NCBI GenBank assembly: GCA_022225965.2
Contig: JAKJXP020000061.1
Location: 222,282-286,281 of the forward strand
Length of the DNA: 64,000 nucleotides
Source: Diatrype stigma
Lineage: Eukaryota; Ascomycota; Sordariomycetes; Xylariales; Diatrypaceae
Reading direction: 5' to 3'
Under the pieces are notes generated by a model. That model was not told the DNA's origin. It saw only the letters and a list, made by a program, of their open reading frames with translations, and searched no databases. Both the position numbers and the translations under genes were made by a program. This document shows, in pieces, positions 23,549 to 35,410 of this stretch (its first letter is position 1; each line of letters opens with the position of its first letter).

Positions 23549-24251
23549 GTGGTGAATGCACCACTTCTATCTATGCTTCCGAGCACTTATTTCGGCAAAA
23601 TTAACAAATCCCCCATCTAATAGGGAGTATGGCGTGGAGACGGAATATCATACCCGACGGCATCCTTCCGGACCTTGAAAAGATGGTTCTATGGATATGC
23701 TTTAGCCAGCTAATTATTGCTTTTGTCAAAACGCGGATGAAAGAGGGGGGATATGCTGGGGGTACCTCCCAGGATTCTGGCATTGTGATGTGATAAGGTG
23801 TGAATGAACCGCGACCAAAAATATTCGTGTTATCGGGAATTGTCAGCTATGACTCTTCCTCATTTTAAACCCGCTTAGTTAGGCTTATTCTACGATGTAA
23901 TACAGTTTCTTACGATACCAACTACTTGAATGTGACATTGCATTCAGGGGTGTAGATTGATTTGTGCCTATTGTTCCCATGATTATGTGCGTACGCCATG
24001 ATTTGTTTTGTTTTCTCCTTTTACGGGTATATCCTATCGAGCGCCTTTCCGTTTTTTTCGTACATACATAGAACTCCCAATAGTACTTGTTGTTCGCAGA
24101 ATAAGTCAAAGCAGACCACAATATAAATCTAATAGATAATCATGACAGTCAACATTGCCAGGGTTGTCACCACAGATCCGCCCCTTTTCATATTGCATAG
24201 ATACTCGCCGAACTACTTTTGCTGCTTTCAGTTCGGGTTTATTTTATTTTC
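23549..24251. other. Convergent spacer between the septin and kinase genes
   Basis: About 700 bp between two 3' ends. It is AT-rich but without RIP-style stop saturation or repeat structure. No gene or RNA was recognised. Confidence 0.6.
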
Positions 24252-26217
24252 TTATACAGCGTCCATAGCAGCCCGCGTCGCCAGCTGCTCGTTCTTGTTG
24301 CCGAGCTTGGAGATCTGCAGGAAGGCATCGACGCCGTAGCCCTCGAGGCTGTGCAGCTCGAGGCTGCCGGCCCAGTACTCGGCATAGACGCGGCTGAGGG
24401 GGAGGCCCATGCCGAGGCGGAGGTTGGGCGGGCGCGAGGAGAGCGGCGATAAGGATGAGCCGCTGTCCCCTGACCTACTGCTGCTGCTGCTACTATTATT
24501 ACTAGCCCCCACGGCAGCAGCAATAGCGGCGGCCGCGGCAGCATTACCGCTACCTCCACCAGCAGCAGCAGTAGTAGTAGAACGGGTAGAAGGAGACGAT
24601 GAAGGCGATGAGGATGAATATGAGGTTGAACCCCCGGCCTTGCCGTCCTGCAAGCCCGTGAAGTTTCCGTCTTTGACCTGCAGCTCCTGCAGCGTGGCGG
24701 CCATCAGGGGCACCCGCACCAGGTTCTCGAGACGCTCGCTCCGCAGGTGGCCGTCCCGGGAGAACGGACCGCCCGCCTTGGCGAACGACCACAGGTGCGG
24801 CAGCACGTCGCGGGGGATGCCGCCGCCGCGGTCCGAGATGCGGATGATGACGTGCTTCTGGGCCTCGCAGATGGTGACCTCGACGGGAGGCGGAGGCGGC
24901 GGCGGGGACTGGGTCTGGTGTTGGAGCTGCGTCCGGTCGATGACGGCCTGCACCGAGTTCCGGAGCAGCTCGCCGACGATGTACTCGAGGTGGCTGAGGA
25001 TGTAGGGGAAGGTGGCGTCGAGGTGGCCCTCGACCCGGATCTCGGGCACCTGCACGTCCGGGCCGTTGGCGGACCGCGCCAGCTCCCGCACCGCGGCCGC
25101 GCACCGCTCGATCACGTCCTTAGCCGCACACTTGAGGAAGATCTCGCCGATGAACTCGTGCTCCGAGAGCGGCGCGCCCGGCTGGAACCAGTCCGCGTGG
25201 AACGTCTCCGTCAGCGCCAGGTGCTGCTCCGCTATGACGCGGCGGGATATACGCTATTCGTGAACGAACGGACGAGTAGTTCTGGTTAGACGTTTTTTTC
25301 CCGAAAGGATGCGGAGGGAACTGGGGGAGGACAGCTAAGCTATTGGCAAACTCACCGATCGCAGGAGGGTGTTCATGAAGCGGTCGAGGTCGGCGGCGGG
25401 CATGAGGCCGCTGCACTCGAGCATGCCCATGGTCAGCTTGGGGATGACGGTCAGGTGGGCGCGCAGCATCTGGGCGAGCTGGGCGCAGAAGCGGTCGTTG
25501 TCGTCGAGGGTGCGGATCTCGCGGACGCGGCGGAAGAGGTCGAAGGCGTCGTAGTAGAGCTCGTAGACGTCGTGTATGTGCGGGTTCGACACGACGACCC
25601 AGGGCAGGCGCTGCATGTCGCGCAGCCGGTGCGCGATCCGCGTCGGCAGCTCCGTCCGCACGTAGTTGGCCGAGCTGATCAGCCGCGCCTCCGTCAGCGA
25701 CCGCCCGAACACCATCAGCTGCCGTAGGCTGATCGGCCGCGCTTCCTTGGCTACCCAGCTGTTTGGTGGGTGGTGCGTTACTCATCAGCCTTTATGCTCC
25801 CGTTTTCTTTTCTACGACTAATGTGTGCATATGTATATGTATATATACCTAGGTATATACGTCGATTACATGTTTTTACTATTTCATCGAGACTGGGTAG
25901 GTAGAACGTGGGAAGCGAGCGGGCGCGTCTATTCCGTCTCGTGACGAGGGAGGAGGAGCAAGAACATACTCATCCAGAACCTGTACGGGCCTCCATTTTG
26001 TCGAGTGCGATGACCATCTTCTGATTCCTGCCGTCCTCGTTGTCGTGGTCAGGTGGAGGTTACGCGTGTTTCTCAAAGATGTCCGGCTGCTTCGTCGCCG
26101 TCGCAAAGCTGTTGCCGCCGTCGACATCGGTCTCATCACGGGAGCTGGGCCTCCCAAGGCCGGCAGGCTTGTCAATCGGAAGGCATGGGTGGCATCTTGC
26201 ACCGCGAATCGGAACAT
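24252..26217 (-). CDS. Mitochondrial PDK/BCKDK-family protein kinase
   Basis: Three exons: 26217-25970, 25758-25356, 25253-24252; 550 aa; introns of 211 and 102 nt in phase. The first about 80 residues are Arg/Ser/Thr-rich with almost no acids (MFRFAVQDATHAFRLTS...), a mitochondrial presequence. Next is the PDK four-helix domain (WVAKEARPISLRQLMVFGRS). The GHKL ATPase part has an N box ELLRN (312-316), G1 DRGGGIP (358-364), WSFAKAG, and G2 GMGLPLS (498-504) followed by RVYAEYW. These kinases phosphorylate and switch off the pyruvate or branched-chain ketoacid dehydrogenase complex in the matrix; sequence alone does not say which. It is longer than yeast Pkp1/Pkp2 because of an approximately 70-residue Ser/Ala/Gly low-complexity insert (about 421-491) between the lid and the G2 box, coded by triplet repeats. 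Confidence 0.93.
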
Positions 26218-26990
26218 GATATTTCAGACAATGGGAATTCCATGCCAGAGGGAGGGATGGAACGAGCCTGGCCAATTTCTGCTCTCCTTTTGAATAGCAC
26301 AGGACTTCGTTTTCTTATATCTAGGCAATGTCTACGGGGATATTGTGTAGGTACTCGGTATTGCCTTTTCTTTTCTCTAAGGGGGAATCGTTGCGGTCCG
26401 TGGTGACATTCTCAAAAGCAAAGTGGTTAACCTTAACTGGTCAATGGACAGGTAGCATTGGTGTGGTAGCCGGTTTCGCCGTCATATCAAATTGGGATCA
26501 AGTTGTGATGTGATGATAGGAGAAATATCAATATTTGGAAATGTTCAATATTAAATTGGTTGAGGTCGTGTGACTGAAACTTTGACCTTTTCTTGTTTAG
26601 TGAAGATCTTAAGATGTGTATCATCGAAGCCAGTGACCCCACATGTTCAGATACTTCTGTTTACCTTGAGAAGGGTCAAATGCATTGTGCCTACCTGCAT
26701 ACAACCAGCTTTGGTATTTTCAAAAATGTCCTGTCAGTTCATATCTATGGTTGTAAATGACGAGGACTTTATGCACTTACATGTTATATTTTTATATTTA
26801 TATAGGTAGATATGCATCTGTAGATATCGTAGACCTCGAAGCTGATAAGTCTAGGAGCAAAGATAAAGTACCTAGGTAAGTACTCCGTACCTGAGATCGG
26901 CCGACCGCGCAATAGCAGCTTCCACCTGTAGGCATTGCCACATATACAGCATTTCCATAAGTAAATAAATTACATAAATACTATACCTTA
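26218..26990. other. Upstream region of the kinase gene; boundary to AT-rich block
   Basis: Unique sequence becoming more AT-rich toward 27,000. It holds the kinase promoter on its left. A GTACCTAGGTAAGTAC motif lies at about 26,868. No gene was recognised. Confidence 0.5.
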
Positions 26991-27979
26991 TCTCAGAAAT
27001 AAACGTTTTTTTAGGCCAGCTGCGTTACGCGTAGCCCCATATCATTTAACTAATAATTTTATTAATAAACTTTAGCGGTAATTTTAATATAATTTAAACC
27101 ATTCCGAACATTTTCCATATGTATTAGGATACGTATTTATAAAGTGGCCCAAAAAAAACGTTTAAAACGGCGATTCGAAAAAAGGCTGCATTAAAAAGAA
27201 TTTTTGGTATAAAAAAAATTTATTCCTTTAGTTACTATACGATTCCTTAACCATTACGGCCTCGATGAATATTCTAAATACATATTAAAAATTACAGCTT
27301 ATAAAGCTTTTTAACGAATTTAGTTTTATATTTTTGCGCCTAAAAACGTATAAATTTGTATATAACAATCGAATAAAGGTAATTAAAAAAAAAAAATTGC
27401 CGCCAACGATCTTCCCTAAAGTTTCGGCAAAAAAATTACCATATAATTAAAACTTTAAGGATTTATTTTTATAATGCATTTTTAACGACGAAAACCATTT
27501 AAGAAAAAATAGGAATTCGTTTTTATAAGCGTTTTTAATAATCCTTATAAATGGCCGATTTATTATTATTCGAAAACCATTTAGGGCTTTTATATAACTT
27601 GCTAATACGATTTTTTAATTAGGCCGATTATCGAAAACTTTGCAATTTTATTTTTAAAGTATAAGTCGCATTTTTATATGCCAAATCTTCGATTTCTGAA
27701 AAAATCGAAAAACAATACCATGTCGTCGCCTTTTAGCGGCTATAATTCGGCTCCAAATTTAATCTGGATCAAATAAAATAAATTCCTGGGCTTTTTAACG
27801 AAAAAATAAGTCCGTATTATAATTAATAAACTTAATAAAAGCCAAAATTCCGCGAACGAAGTTAAAAAGATCTTCTTAAAGCGTTATAAATAAATCGTCG
27901 AATATATAACGAACTAAATTAATATTTAGCAAGTTTTTATTGCCAGTATTATTCGAACGATTATCGGTACAGAAAAGGC

Positions 27980-29250
27980 TAAAAATGGTTAAATTAAGGC
28001 TATTCGACGATTGGTATATTTTAAAAGCGATATTATTCTTATTGCTGTTATCGGTTACGGCAAAAATGCCGTATTATAAGCCTTTATAGCCATTATTGGA
28101 TTAATTATTATTTAAATCGTTCCGTTAACGAAATTAAATAAAACTTAAGTTAATTCTATTAAGAAAAAAGTTCCGGGATTTATTCCTGTATTCGTTAATT
28201 TAAATACGTTTCTTAAGGTTAGTTACGAAGCGTAATATGTCGTCGATATCCCGAATTAATTTTAAATAAAACCGTTTTATTTAAAAAGACATCCAAAACG
28301 CGAAATATTCTTACGTATTCTTAAGTTCCGAACAGCTTCTTTATTTAAGATTTAAGGCGGTTTTAAAAAATCCCGGATTCCATAAATTTATTAGCTTATT
28401 TGCAATCGACGAACTTTACGTTATAAAAAAATGGCGTACCTTTCGTAAAAACTTCATTTATTTATATACCGTACGATCTTTTCTTTTAAAAAGCCTTCTT
28501 TAATTTGGTTATATAGCTATTTTAAATCGAAATAATTAAAAATATATCCTTTAATACGCCGGGTTTAATACGAACGTAAAAATTATCCGTACTTTCGTTA
28601 ACCGATCCGAAATTTCCCTAATAATTTAACCTTTTTTTCGAAGATCTATTAAGGATTATAAACGACTGGAATTCCTTTTCGAAAACGCAAACCTTTAAGC
28701 TATACGAATCATTTCGAAAATAATTATTTATATAAATAATAAGCCTTAATTACTTGTAGTTCGTTTTTATTTCATTAATTACTTAATATTAAAATATAAA
28801 TTCTCCAAACCTGTTATTCGGAAAGTTATTATAAAATATAACGCAAACGTTCGTTCGGTCGATAAAAACCGAATCTTTAACCAGTTTTTTTAAAAAAATA
28901 ATGCCGGCAGAATTATGCTTATTACGATTTCTTTCGAAATGGGCCTTAATATTCCTAATATTCGAAAAATCGTCCAATTTAACCTACCCCCGAATACGAA
29001 TCTTTCGGATATTTAATAACGCATTAGACGTATAATAAAAAAGCAAACAAGCCAAAAAATTACATATATCTTTACTCCGTATTAAGCGTTCGATAATTTA
29101 GGCATTTCAAAAAGCGTACCGAAAATTCCTCGTTTTAAGCCTCGCCGTCGCCAAATACAAATTTAATTAATACAAATTCGATTAATATACGTTCTTCGAA
29201 TTAATAATGGTTTACGTAAAATAACGTTAGCCGAAAGAAATAACGACGAT
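27980..29250 (+). pseudogene. RecQ-like DEAD/DEAH helicase remnant
   Basis: Superfamily 2 helicase motifs survive on the + strand. Walker A-like IAVIGYGKNA is at 28,041-28,070. IVPLTKL follows as motif Ia. LSSEQ and then FAIDELYVIKKWR near 28,399-28,440 is the DEAH-box position (DELH with His replaced by Tyr). LWFGYIAILNR near 28,500-28,530 stands for motif III. MGLNIPNIRKIVQFNLPP near 28,940-29,000 followed by QRIRR covers motifs V-VI. The DEAH part is in a different frame from Walker A, so there is an indel or an intron near 28,250-28,310. Stops are scattered throughout. A further readable tail to about 30,060 (FTAKQRNDLRLIFSEASQNLF) may be its C-terminal extension. The order and style match fungal RecQ-like helicases found in repeats and near telomeres. 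It cannot make a protein. Confidence 0.75.
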
Positions 29251-30420
29251 AATGCAGCTAATTAAATAAACGATATTAGCCAAGTTAATAACCTAGCTTT
29301 TTACGACTTTACGGCAAAGCAACGTAACGATTTACGCCTTATTTTTTCCGAAGCTTCGCAAAATCTATTCGAAATCGATAACAAAGTAAAATAATCGAAA
29401 TAAAACGAAGCCAATAAATCGAAACTAAACCCTGTCGTTTTTGCGTTTTTTAATTCAAGTTATTTCAAAAAATCGATTCTTAAGTATCTTTAAAAACTTA
29501 TTAACGATTTCGACTTTAAATATAAACGACCGATTAAAATAATCCATTATTATAATATTTATAATAACGATCTCGGTAAAATTCCGTTTTTCGAACTTCG
29601 ACTTAAGGCCTTTTTGAATAAGCCGCAAATTAATTCGTTTTCCGGCGTCGCTTTGGTGCTTTTATCGATTTAATACAAAAATTAAGCCTAAAGCCTTGCT
29701 TTTAATATCCAATACGACCTTATAAAGGAACTTTTCCTAAATTCGAAACTTCAATATATTATCGTTAAGTAGTTTTCTTCGAGAAAATAATATTTATCGT
29801 TCTTTAACGTTAACGGCCTTATTAAAAAGATACCCGAATTATTTACTTAGAAATATCTCGATAAATATAGCCCCGCCTTAATAAATTTCTGCATCCAATC
29901 GATTCTTACCGTTCGATAACGTTAGGAAGCCAAAAAAAAAAAAATAAAACAAAAACGAAAAGCGAAAAAGCAAGCTACTTTTTCTTCTTTAATTCCGACA
30001 AGCCGTAAAGCTATAAATAAAAACGCATCGCCTTTTGTTATTTAAATTTGCCAGGCTTAATAATAATCTAAAAATTAATATAAAAAATTAACGATTATTA
30101 AAAAAAATTAACCGATAAAAAAAATCGACGGTTTAATAAGAAAGATTAACGGTTAATTAATAAATAATATCGATATTACGTATTATATAAATTTTATACG
30201 TAAATAAAGCTCTTTTAATAACGTCATGCCAATTCTTCCTTTATTTAATTCTTATTGCAACCAAAAAAAGAATTTAGGTTATTCAAAACGTAAGCAACAA
30301 TATCGCCCTCCTTTTTTTCCTTTTCGTCGTTTTTATTTCCCAAAGCAAATTTAATAAAAATACACGGACGTATAAGATCGCCGCCGTTTTCCTCCCTTTT
30401 CTCCCTTTCTTTAACGATTT

Positions 30421-30595
30421 CGATGCCCTAGTTATTATCGCCGTTATCGTCGTCGTTGTCGTTATTATTATCATCCTCGTCGTTATCGTTATTATTACTG
30501 CTATTATTGTTATTATTGCTATTATTATTGCTATTATTATTATTGTCGTCGTCATTATTATCGTTATCGTCGTTATCGTCGTTATTTTCCTCGTA
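30421..30595. repeat. Trinucleotide microsatellite (TTA/TCG/TTG)n
   Basis: About 175 bp of near-perfect triplet repeat made of TTA, TCG, TTG and TGC units. Read on the minus strand in one frame it encodes an Asn/Asp/Ser-rich tract with some Glu. It may be a decayed coding repeat or simple sequence. Confidence 0.85.
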
Positions 30596-31267
30596 TTTTT
30601 AAATTTTCCGTAATATATAAAGACTTAAAAACAAGAACTCTTTCAACTTAACGCGGATTTCCTTATCGTAAGCCTTATATTTTATTTATATGCTTATTCC
30701 TATATATTAGCATTATTTTTGCCCATATCGATATATATTACAAAAATTACGTATTTATAAAAATCTTTAAATTAATAACGACTTAAAACAAAAACTTACG
30801 TAATTCATAAATTATCGAAACGTTAATAAATAATTAACGATACTTTAAATAATTATTAACCGTAATATTTTTTTTCTTGGCTATTATATAAATAGCTAAT
30901 ATAAGCCTATCCAGTTATTTTAATATAAACGTTTCATAAATTTCAATTATTTCGGTAATAAATACAAAACTACCGAATAAAGCCCGAAATTTATAATAAC
31001 GCTGCTTTAAGGTTACGATTACGGCTAATAATACCAAAAGAAAAATTAAAGTTCTTCCGTTTAAAATTGCCGGCCTTATATTGCAAAAATTTTTGAACCG
31101 GGAGGTCCAATAAAGGAACAAATAAGAAAACAATTAGCCGAATAATTTAACGGCGGCAAACGATTTCGTAAACTATTCGGATAACTTCCTATGTTATTTC
31201 GGAAATTATATATTACCAATTAAATATATTATATATAGGCAAATCTAAATGGCTTTAATTATATACC

Positions 31268-31477
31268 TTAAGGCTTCGGTATAACGCCCGATCTTTTTAG
31301 CTTTTTGGCCGGGAGCGGCGAAAGCAAAGGCGAAAACGGAATCTCGTAAGGGTTTCGGAAAGGCGGCGGTGGCGGCGGCGGAAGCGGCGGGGGCGGCGGG
31401 GGCGGTATCGATGGCAATAGCGATAGCGATGGCGACGGCGACGACGACGGAATTTCATACGGGTTTCGAAAACCCAA
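31268..31477 (-). repeat. GC-rich triplet repeat flanked by a duplicated octapeptide-coding motif
   Basis: A 69-codon minus-strand frame without stops. A Pro-rich core (from the GGC/GGG repeat at about 31,360-31,420) lies between two copies of FRNPYEIP. The + strand would read as Gly/Asp/Ser-rich. It is the only GC-rich patch in the block. GGC repeats contain no CpA, so RIP could not erode them. It may be a surviving exon piece; no family was recognised. Confidence 0.5.
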
Positions 31478-31491
31478 AGAACGAGCAGTAA

Positions 31492-31493
<2 letters not shown>

Positions 31494-31544
<51 letters not shown>

Positions 31545-31640
31545 CTGTTATTACTGTTATTATTATTATTATTGCTATTATTGTTATTATTATTATTGCT
31601 ATTATTGCTATTATTGCTATTCTTATTGTTGCTATTATTA
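31494..31640. repeat. (TAA)n/(TTA)n microsatellite with inverted halves
   Basis: An uninterrupted TAA run (about 31,494-31,531) passes directly into TTA, TTG and CTA triplets, so the two halves are complementary and could fold into a hairpin. Confidence 0.85.
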
Positions 31641-31689
31641 AATAAATTCGAAATAAATTTATTGGCTATATTTTATATTAATATATTAT

Positions 31690-32345
31690 AACATATTAAT
31701 ACGTAAATTTAAAATAAATTTATTAATTATAATATAATTTTTAAATTTATTTATATTAATATATTATAATATATTAATATAAAATTTTAATTAATAAATT
31801 TATTTATACCGGTATATTATAATACATTAATATAAATTTTAATTAATAAATTTATTTATATCGATATATTATAATACATTAATATGAATTTTAATTAATA
31901 AATTTATTTATATCGGTATATTATAATACATTAATATAAATTTTAATTAATAAATTTATTTATACCGGTATATTATAACATATTAATATAAATTTTAATT
32001 AATAAATTTATTTATATCGGTATGTTATAATACATTAATATGAATTTTAATTAATAGATTTATTTATATTGATATATTATAATATACTGCTATGGATTTT
32101 AATTAATAAATTTATTTATATCGGTATATTATAATATATTAATACGAAATATAAATAATAGATTTACTTTAAATATATTTATATCGGTATGTTATAATAT
32201 ATTGGTACGAAATATAAGCAACAGATTTACTTTAAATATATTTATATCGATATATTATAACATACTAGTACGAAATATAAGTAACAGATTTATTTTAAAT
32301 ATATTTATATCGGTATATTATAATACATTAATACGAACTTATAGC
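31690..32345. repeat. Minisatellite: 52-bp units changing to 63-bp units
   Basis: The motif AATAAATTTATTTAT starts at 31,793, 31,845, 31,897, 31,949 and 32,001, with variants at 32,053 and 32,105, an exact 52-bp period. The unit also holds a near-palindromic TATATTATAATA. From about 32,150 the array becomes a 63-bp unit with GATTTACTTTAAATATATTT at 32,161, 32,224 and 32,287. Units differ mainly by transitions. The array lies between the two converging pseudogenes. Confidence 0.9.
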
Positions 32346-32759
32346 ATAATATATATATATTCGGTTAATATAAAGGCAAATGGATATTTAATTAACTTAA
32401 TTAATTAATTTGTTATTATTATTAATGCCTATAATGCCTATTAGTCTTTTTTAAATAACCTTATTGTAAATCGTTAATTATAATTCGTTAATTAAGCAAA
32501 AAAAAAATCCCTTAATTCGTAAAACCAAAAATCCTTAATTTTAGCTTTATTAGTTATATTAAATAAGTATTTATTTTTATTATTCCAATCGATAATATTA
32601 TCGTTAATTCTTTCCGTTACGTTAATGCTAGGAATAATACGTTAATTAGCCGCATTAATAAGCTTAAATATAACATCGTTAAAATCGGCAAGCTTTTAAA
32701 GCAAAAGCTATTAATCGCGTTCGAAAATATTAAGGGCATCGTAAATATCGTTATAAATG

Positions 32760-35110
32760 TTTTGCCTTATTTACGTAACATTATTTTTATATAACTTATA
32801 AACATACGATATAATATCGATAAAAGCATTACCGAATTTATATATACCTTTATTATAAGTTACGTTAAAAATACGCTTAACGAATTTACGGATAATGGCG
32901 AAATAATTACCATTTAAGGCCAAACGAAAAAACGTTAATTTGAAATTATAAATAAAGTTTTTGTTATACTTAATATCGATAACGTAAACGGCGTTAATAT
33001 ATTTAAATATTAAGTTAATGGCTTTATATTTGCTTTCGGCCGTAATATAACGAATTAATCTTTCTTTAAAAATGGCATTACGAATGGCTCCATCGTAATA
33101 AACGTCGGAATATAAAAGCCAAACGAAATATAGCATTTCCGGGCCGTAATTAAATAATCTTCCTTTCCAAAATATAATAAGTAATTAAAAAATAATATTG
33201 CAAAGCAATCTAAAGTTTCCTTAACGAACGGCTTCGTAAATCGTTAGGAATATTTCGATATATTATATTAATCGGCATTAATTGCGGAATTCGAAATCGA
33301 TATAATCGTTATTAATACCGAAATACCTATTAGTCCAGCTTTTTTTCGTAAAAACCTTTAACCAGATTTCTTTAAGGATAACATTAAAAAAGCCTTTATA
33401 AATAATAATAACTTCCTTAATGCTTTCGATAATAATTTGGTCCTTAACGAAAACGCCTCGAATATATAAACCGTAAATTATAAACGCAAAAATTTTAGCA
33501 ATAAATCCATAAATTAAAAAGAAAACGGTTTGATAATATTTAAGATTTTTCTTATTAATATGTCTTTTTCGCTGAAAAAAATCGACATCCGCCTTAATAA
33601 TAACGTTATTTTTTTTCTTTCCTGCATTCCAGAAATTACGAAATAGCATTTCGATATAATTAAGTTCGACGTAAAAAAAGGCGGAAATAAAAAGCATCCA
33701 TTTTTTCTGCTTTTAAAAATTATTGGCTTTTAATTAAAACTATTTAATACGGCGAATAAAAAAGGTCGTTTTCTGGTCGCCATATATTACTATAACATAA
33801 AATAATTAATAAATAATCGCTAAATAATAAATAAACATAACTTATAAGTTAATCGATCGTCGAATTCTTTAAATTCGAACCGACGCTTTTAAAGTTTTTC
33901 GTAAAGCTTATAAATACCTTTAATTATACCTTTATTCTCGAAAATAACGCCAAATTAAAAATAAGGACTTTCTTTATAATTAACGCATTAAATAGCGAAA
34001 AACTTAAAAAACTTATTTTTCTCGTTAAGATAAATTAATTTCATAATCGAAAATTTAACAAAATACTTAGATACCTTATTAAGAAACGGAAAACGAAAAA
34101 ATAAATATTTCAAAATCATGTTACGAATAAAGGGCTATTTAAAATTTAAGGATTTCTAAAAAAAAAAACCTTAAAATTTGGAGCAACTAATTAAACAAAA
34201 AGTCGTAAAATTAATTATTTATGCTTATTTGCCCCTTATAAGCTTTCGTACCTTATTTAAGAAGTTAAAGTTATCGTAAACGATTATGCCGGTAAAATCG
34301 TAAGCCATACGCTTAATATTTTTTTTAGCTTGCTTGGTTATTTCGAAAAGCTTATTATTTAGGGTAATGTATAAAAATATAATACCTAAGCCAAATAATG
34401 TATTAATAACACGACGAAAAATGCCGTTAACGAATATATAAAGGCCCAAAACCATACGCAAAAATTTATTAGTATTTTTTACATAATTACGAAAAAAAAA
34501 TGCAATAAGCAAATAAATATAATCCTTATTACTTTCGTTGCTAGTTATTTCGATAACGTTTTTATAAATATTGTCTTAATTATGTAGCAATTAAGTAAAA
34601 AAAGTTACCATCGTAGGAACTTTTTCCTTAAGTATTGGCCAGCCTTATTTAAAAATTTTTTATAATTATTCCGTATTATATATTTTTGCAATAATAATAT
34701 CATTATTTAAAAGATCCTTATAAGGTTCGAAATCGCTAAACGATGGCTTTTTAATAAAAAACTGCATTTCGCGACGAATAATACGAATACTAAAAAATCC
34801 AAGAACTGGTTTAATATTTGGATCAATACTAATTACAACCAAGCCTTAACTTACGAATGCTTTCTGGATTTTTAAAAGCGAAATAATATTTACTAGCTGC
34901 TTTTTACGGATAAGGTTTTTAATCCATTTTTTAAAGAACGTTTTAAGGTTATATAGTTTCTTTTTATTACTTCCGATATATCGAACGGATTGGCGCAATT
35001 TTTTCCATAAATTCGTAATTTCCGGTACGATTTTTTCGGAAAAAATCGTAAACTTATTAAACAAATCGTTATCCGAATTATTAGCTTTATTAAAACTGGA
35101 TTCCTAATGA
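32760..35110 (-). pseudogene. DUF6589-like protein remnant
   Basis: The minus strand reads, with interruptions, as one long protein. N-terminal segment 35,064-34,846 has LWKKLRQSVRYIGS. At about 34,450-34,230 comes a GLYIFVNGIFRRVINTLFGL stretch followed by NNKLFEI and IVYDNFNFLNKVR, which I associate with fungal DUF6589 proteins. Near 33,780-33,760 is GDQKTTFFIRRIK, like the GDQ(L/T)T motif of that family. C-terminal parts lie at 33,697-33,278 and 33,136-32,771. RIP stops and shifts break it. DUF6589 function is unknown; it is an expanded family in fungal genomes. The family call is from memory of motifs, so moderate confidence. Confidence 0.6.
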
Positions 35111-35410
35111 AATTGGAACTGTTATTACGAACGTTATTAATTGGAAATCTCGGAAAGCTCCGAATTTAATACGTTAATAATAAGCGGATCAATTAAATCT
35201 ACGTTTAACGAATCCATAATGCGTTTCTTAATTAATTCTGGTTATCCAAAAGAAAGAATTATACGAAAAGAAAAAGGAAGTTTCCAAAAGTCGAACGATA
35301 CGTTTCTTAAATCAAATAAACAAGGTTTAATAAAAAAAACCCTCTATTAAAAAAAAACGTTATTGTTTTTTTGCCCTGTTCCTTATTACAATCGGATCGC
35401 CGTTTTAGAC

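Larger units (their letters stand above)
26991..35410. repeat. RIP-mutated block with RecQ-like helicase and DUF6589-like remnants
   Basis: An 8.4-kb AT-rich block with CpG kept and CpA/TpG depleted. Two large dead genes point toward each other: a helicase on + (about 27,980-29,250, possibly extending to 30,060) and a DUF6589-like gene on - (about 35,110-32,760). Between them are several simple repeats and a minisatellite. A 16-bp inverted match with one mismatch lies near each edge (27,163-27,178 and 35,392-35,407). RIP needs duplicated sequence, so this block was multicopy. No LTR pair was found. Whether it is one mobile element or a mosaic is unresolved. Confidence 0.6.

Noticed and set aside
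27000..35400. Search for an LTR pair around the helicase/DUF6589 block
   Set aside because: No direct repeat longer than simple sequence was found at the two edges, so it is not called an LTR element.
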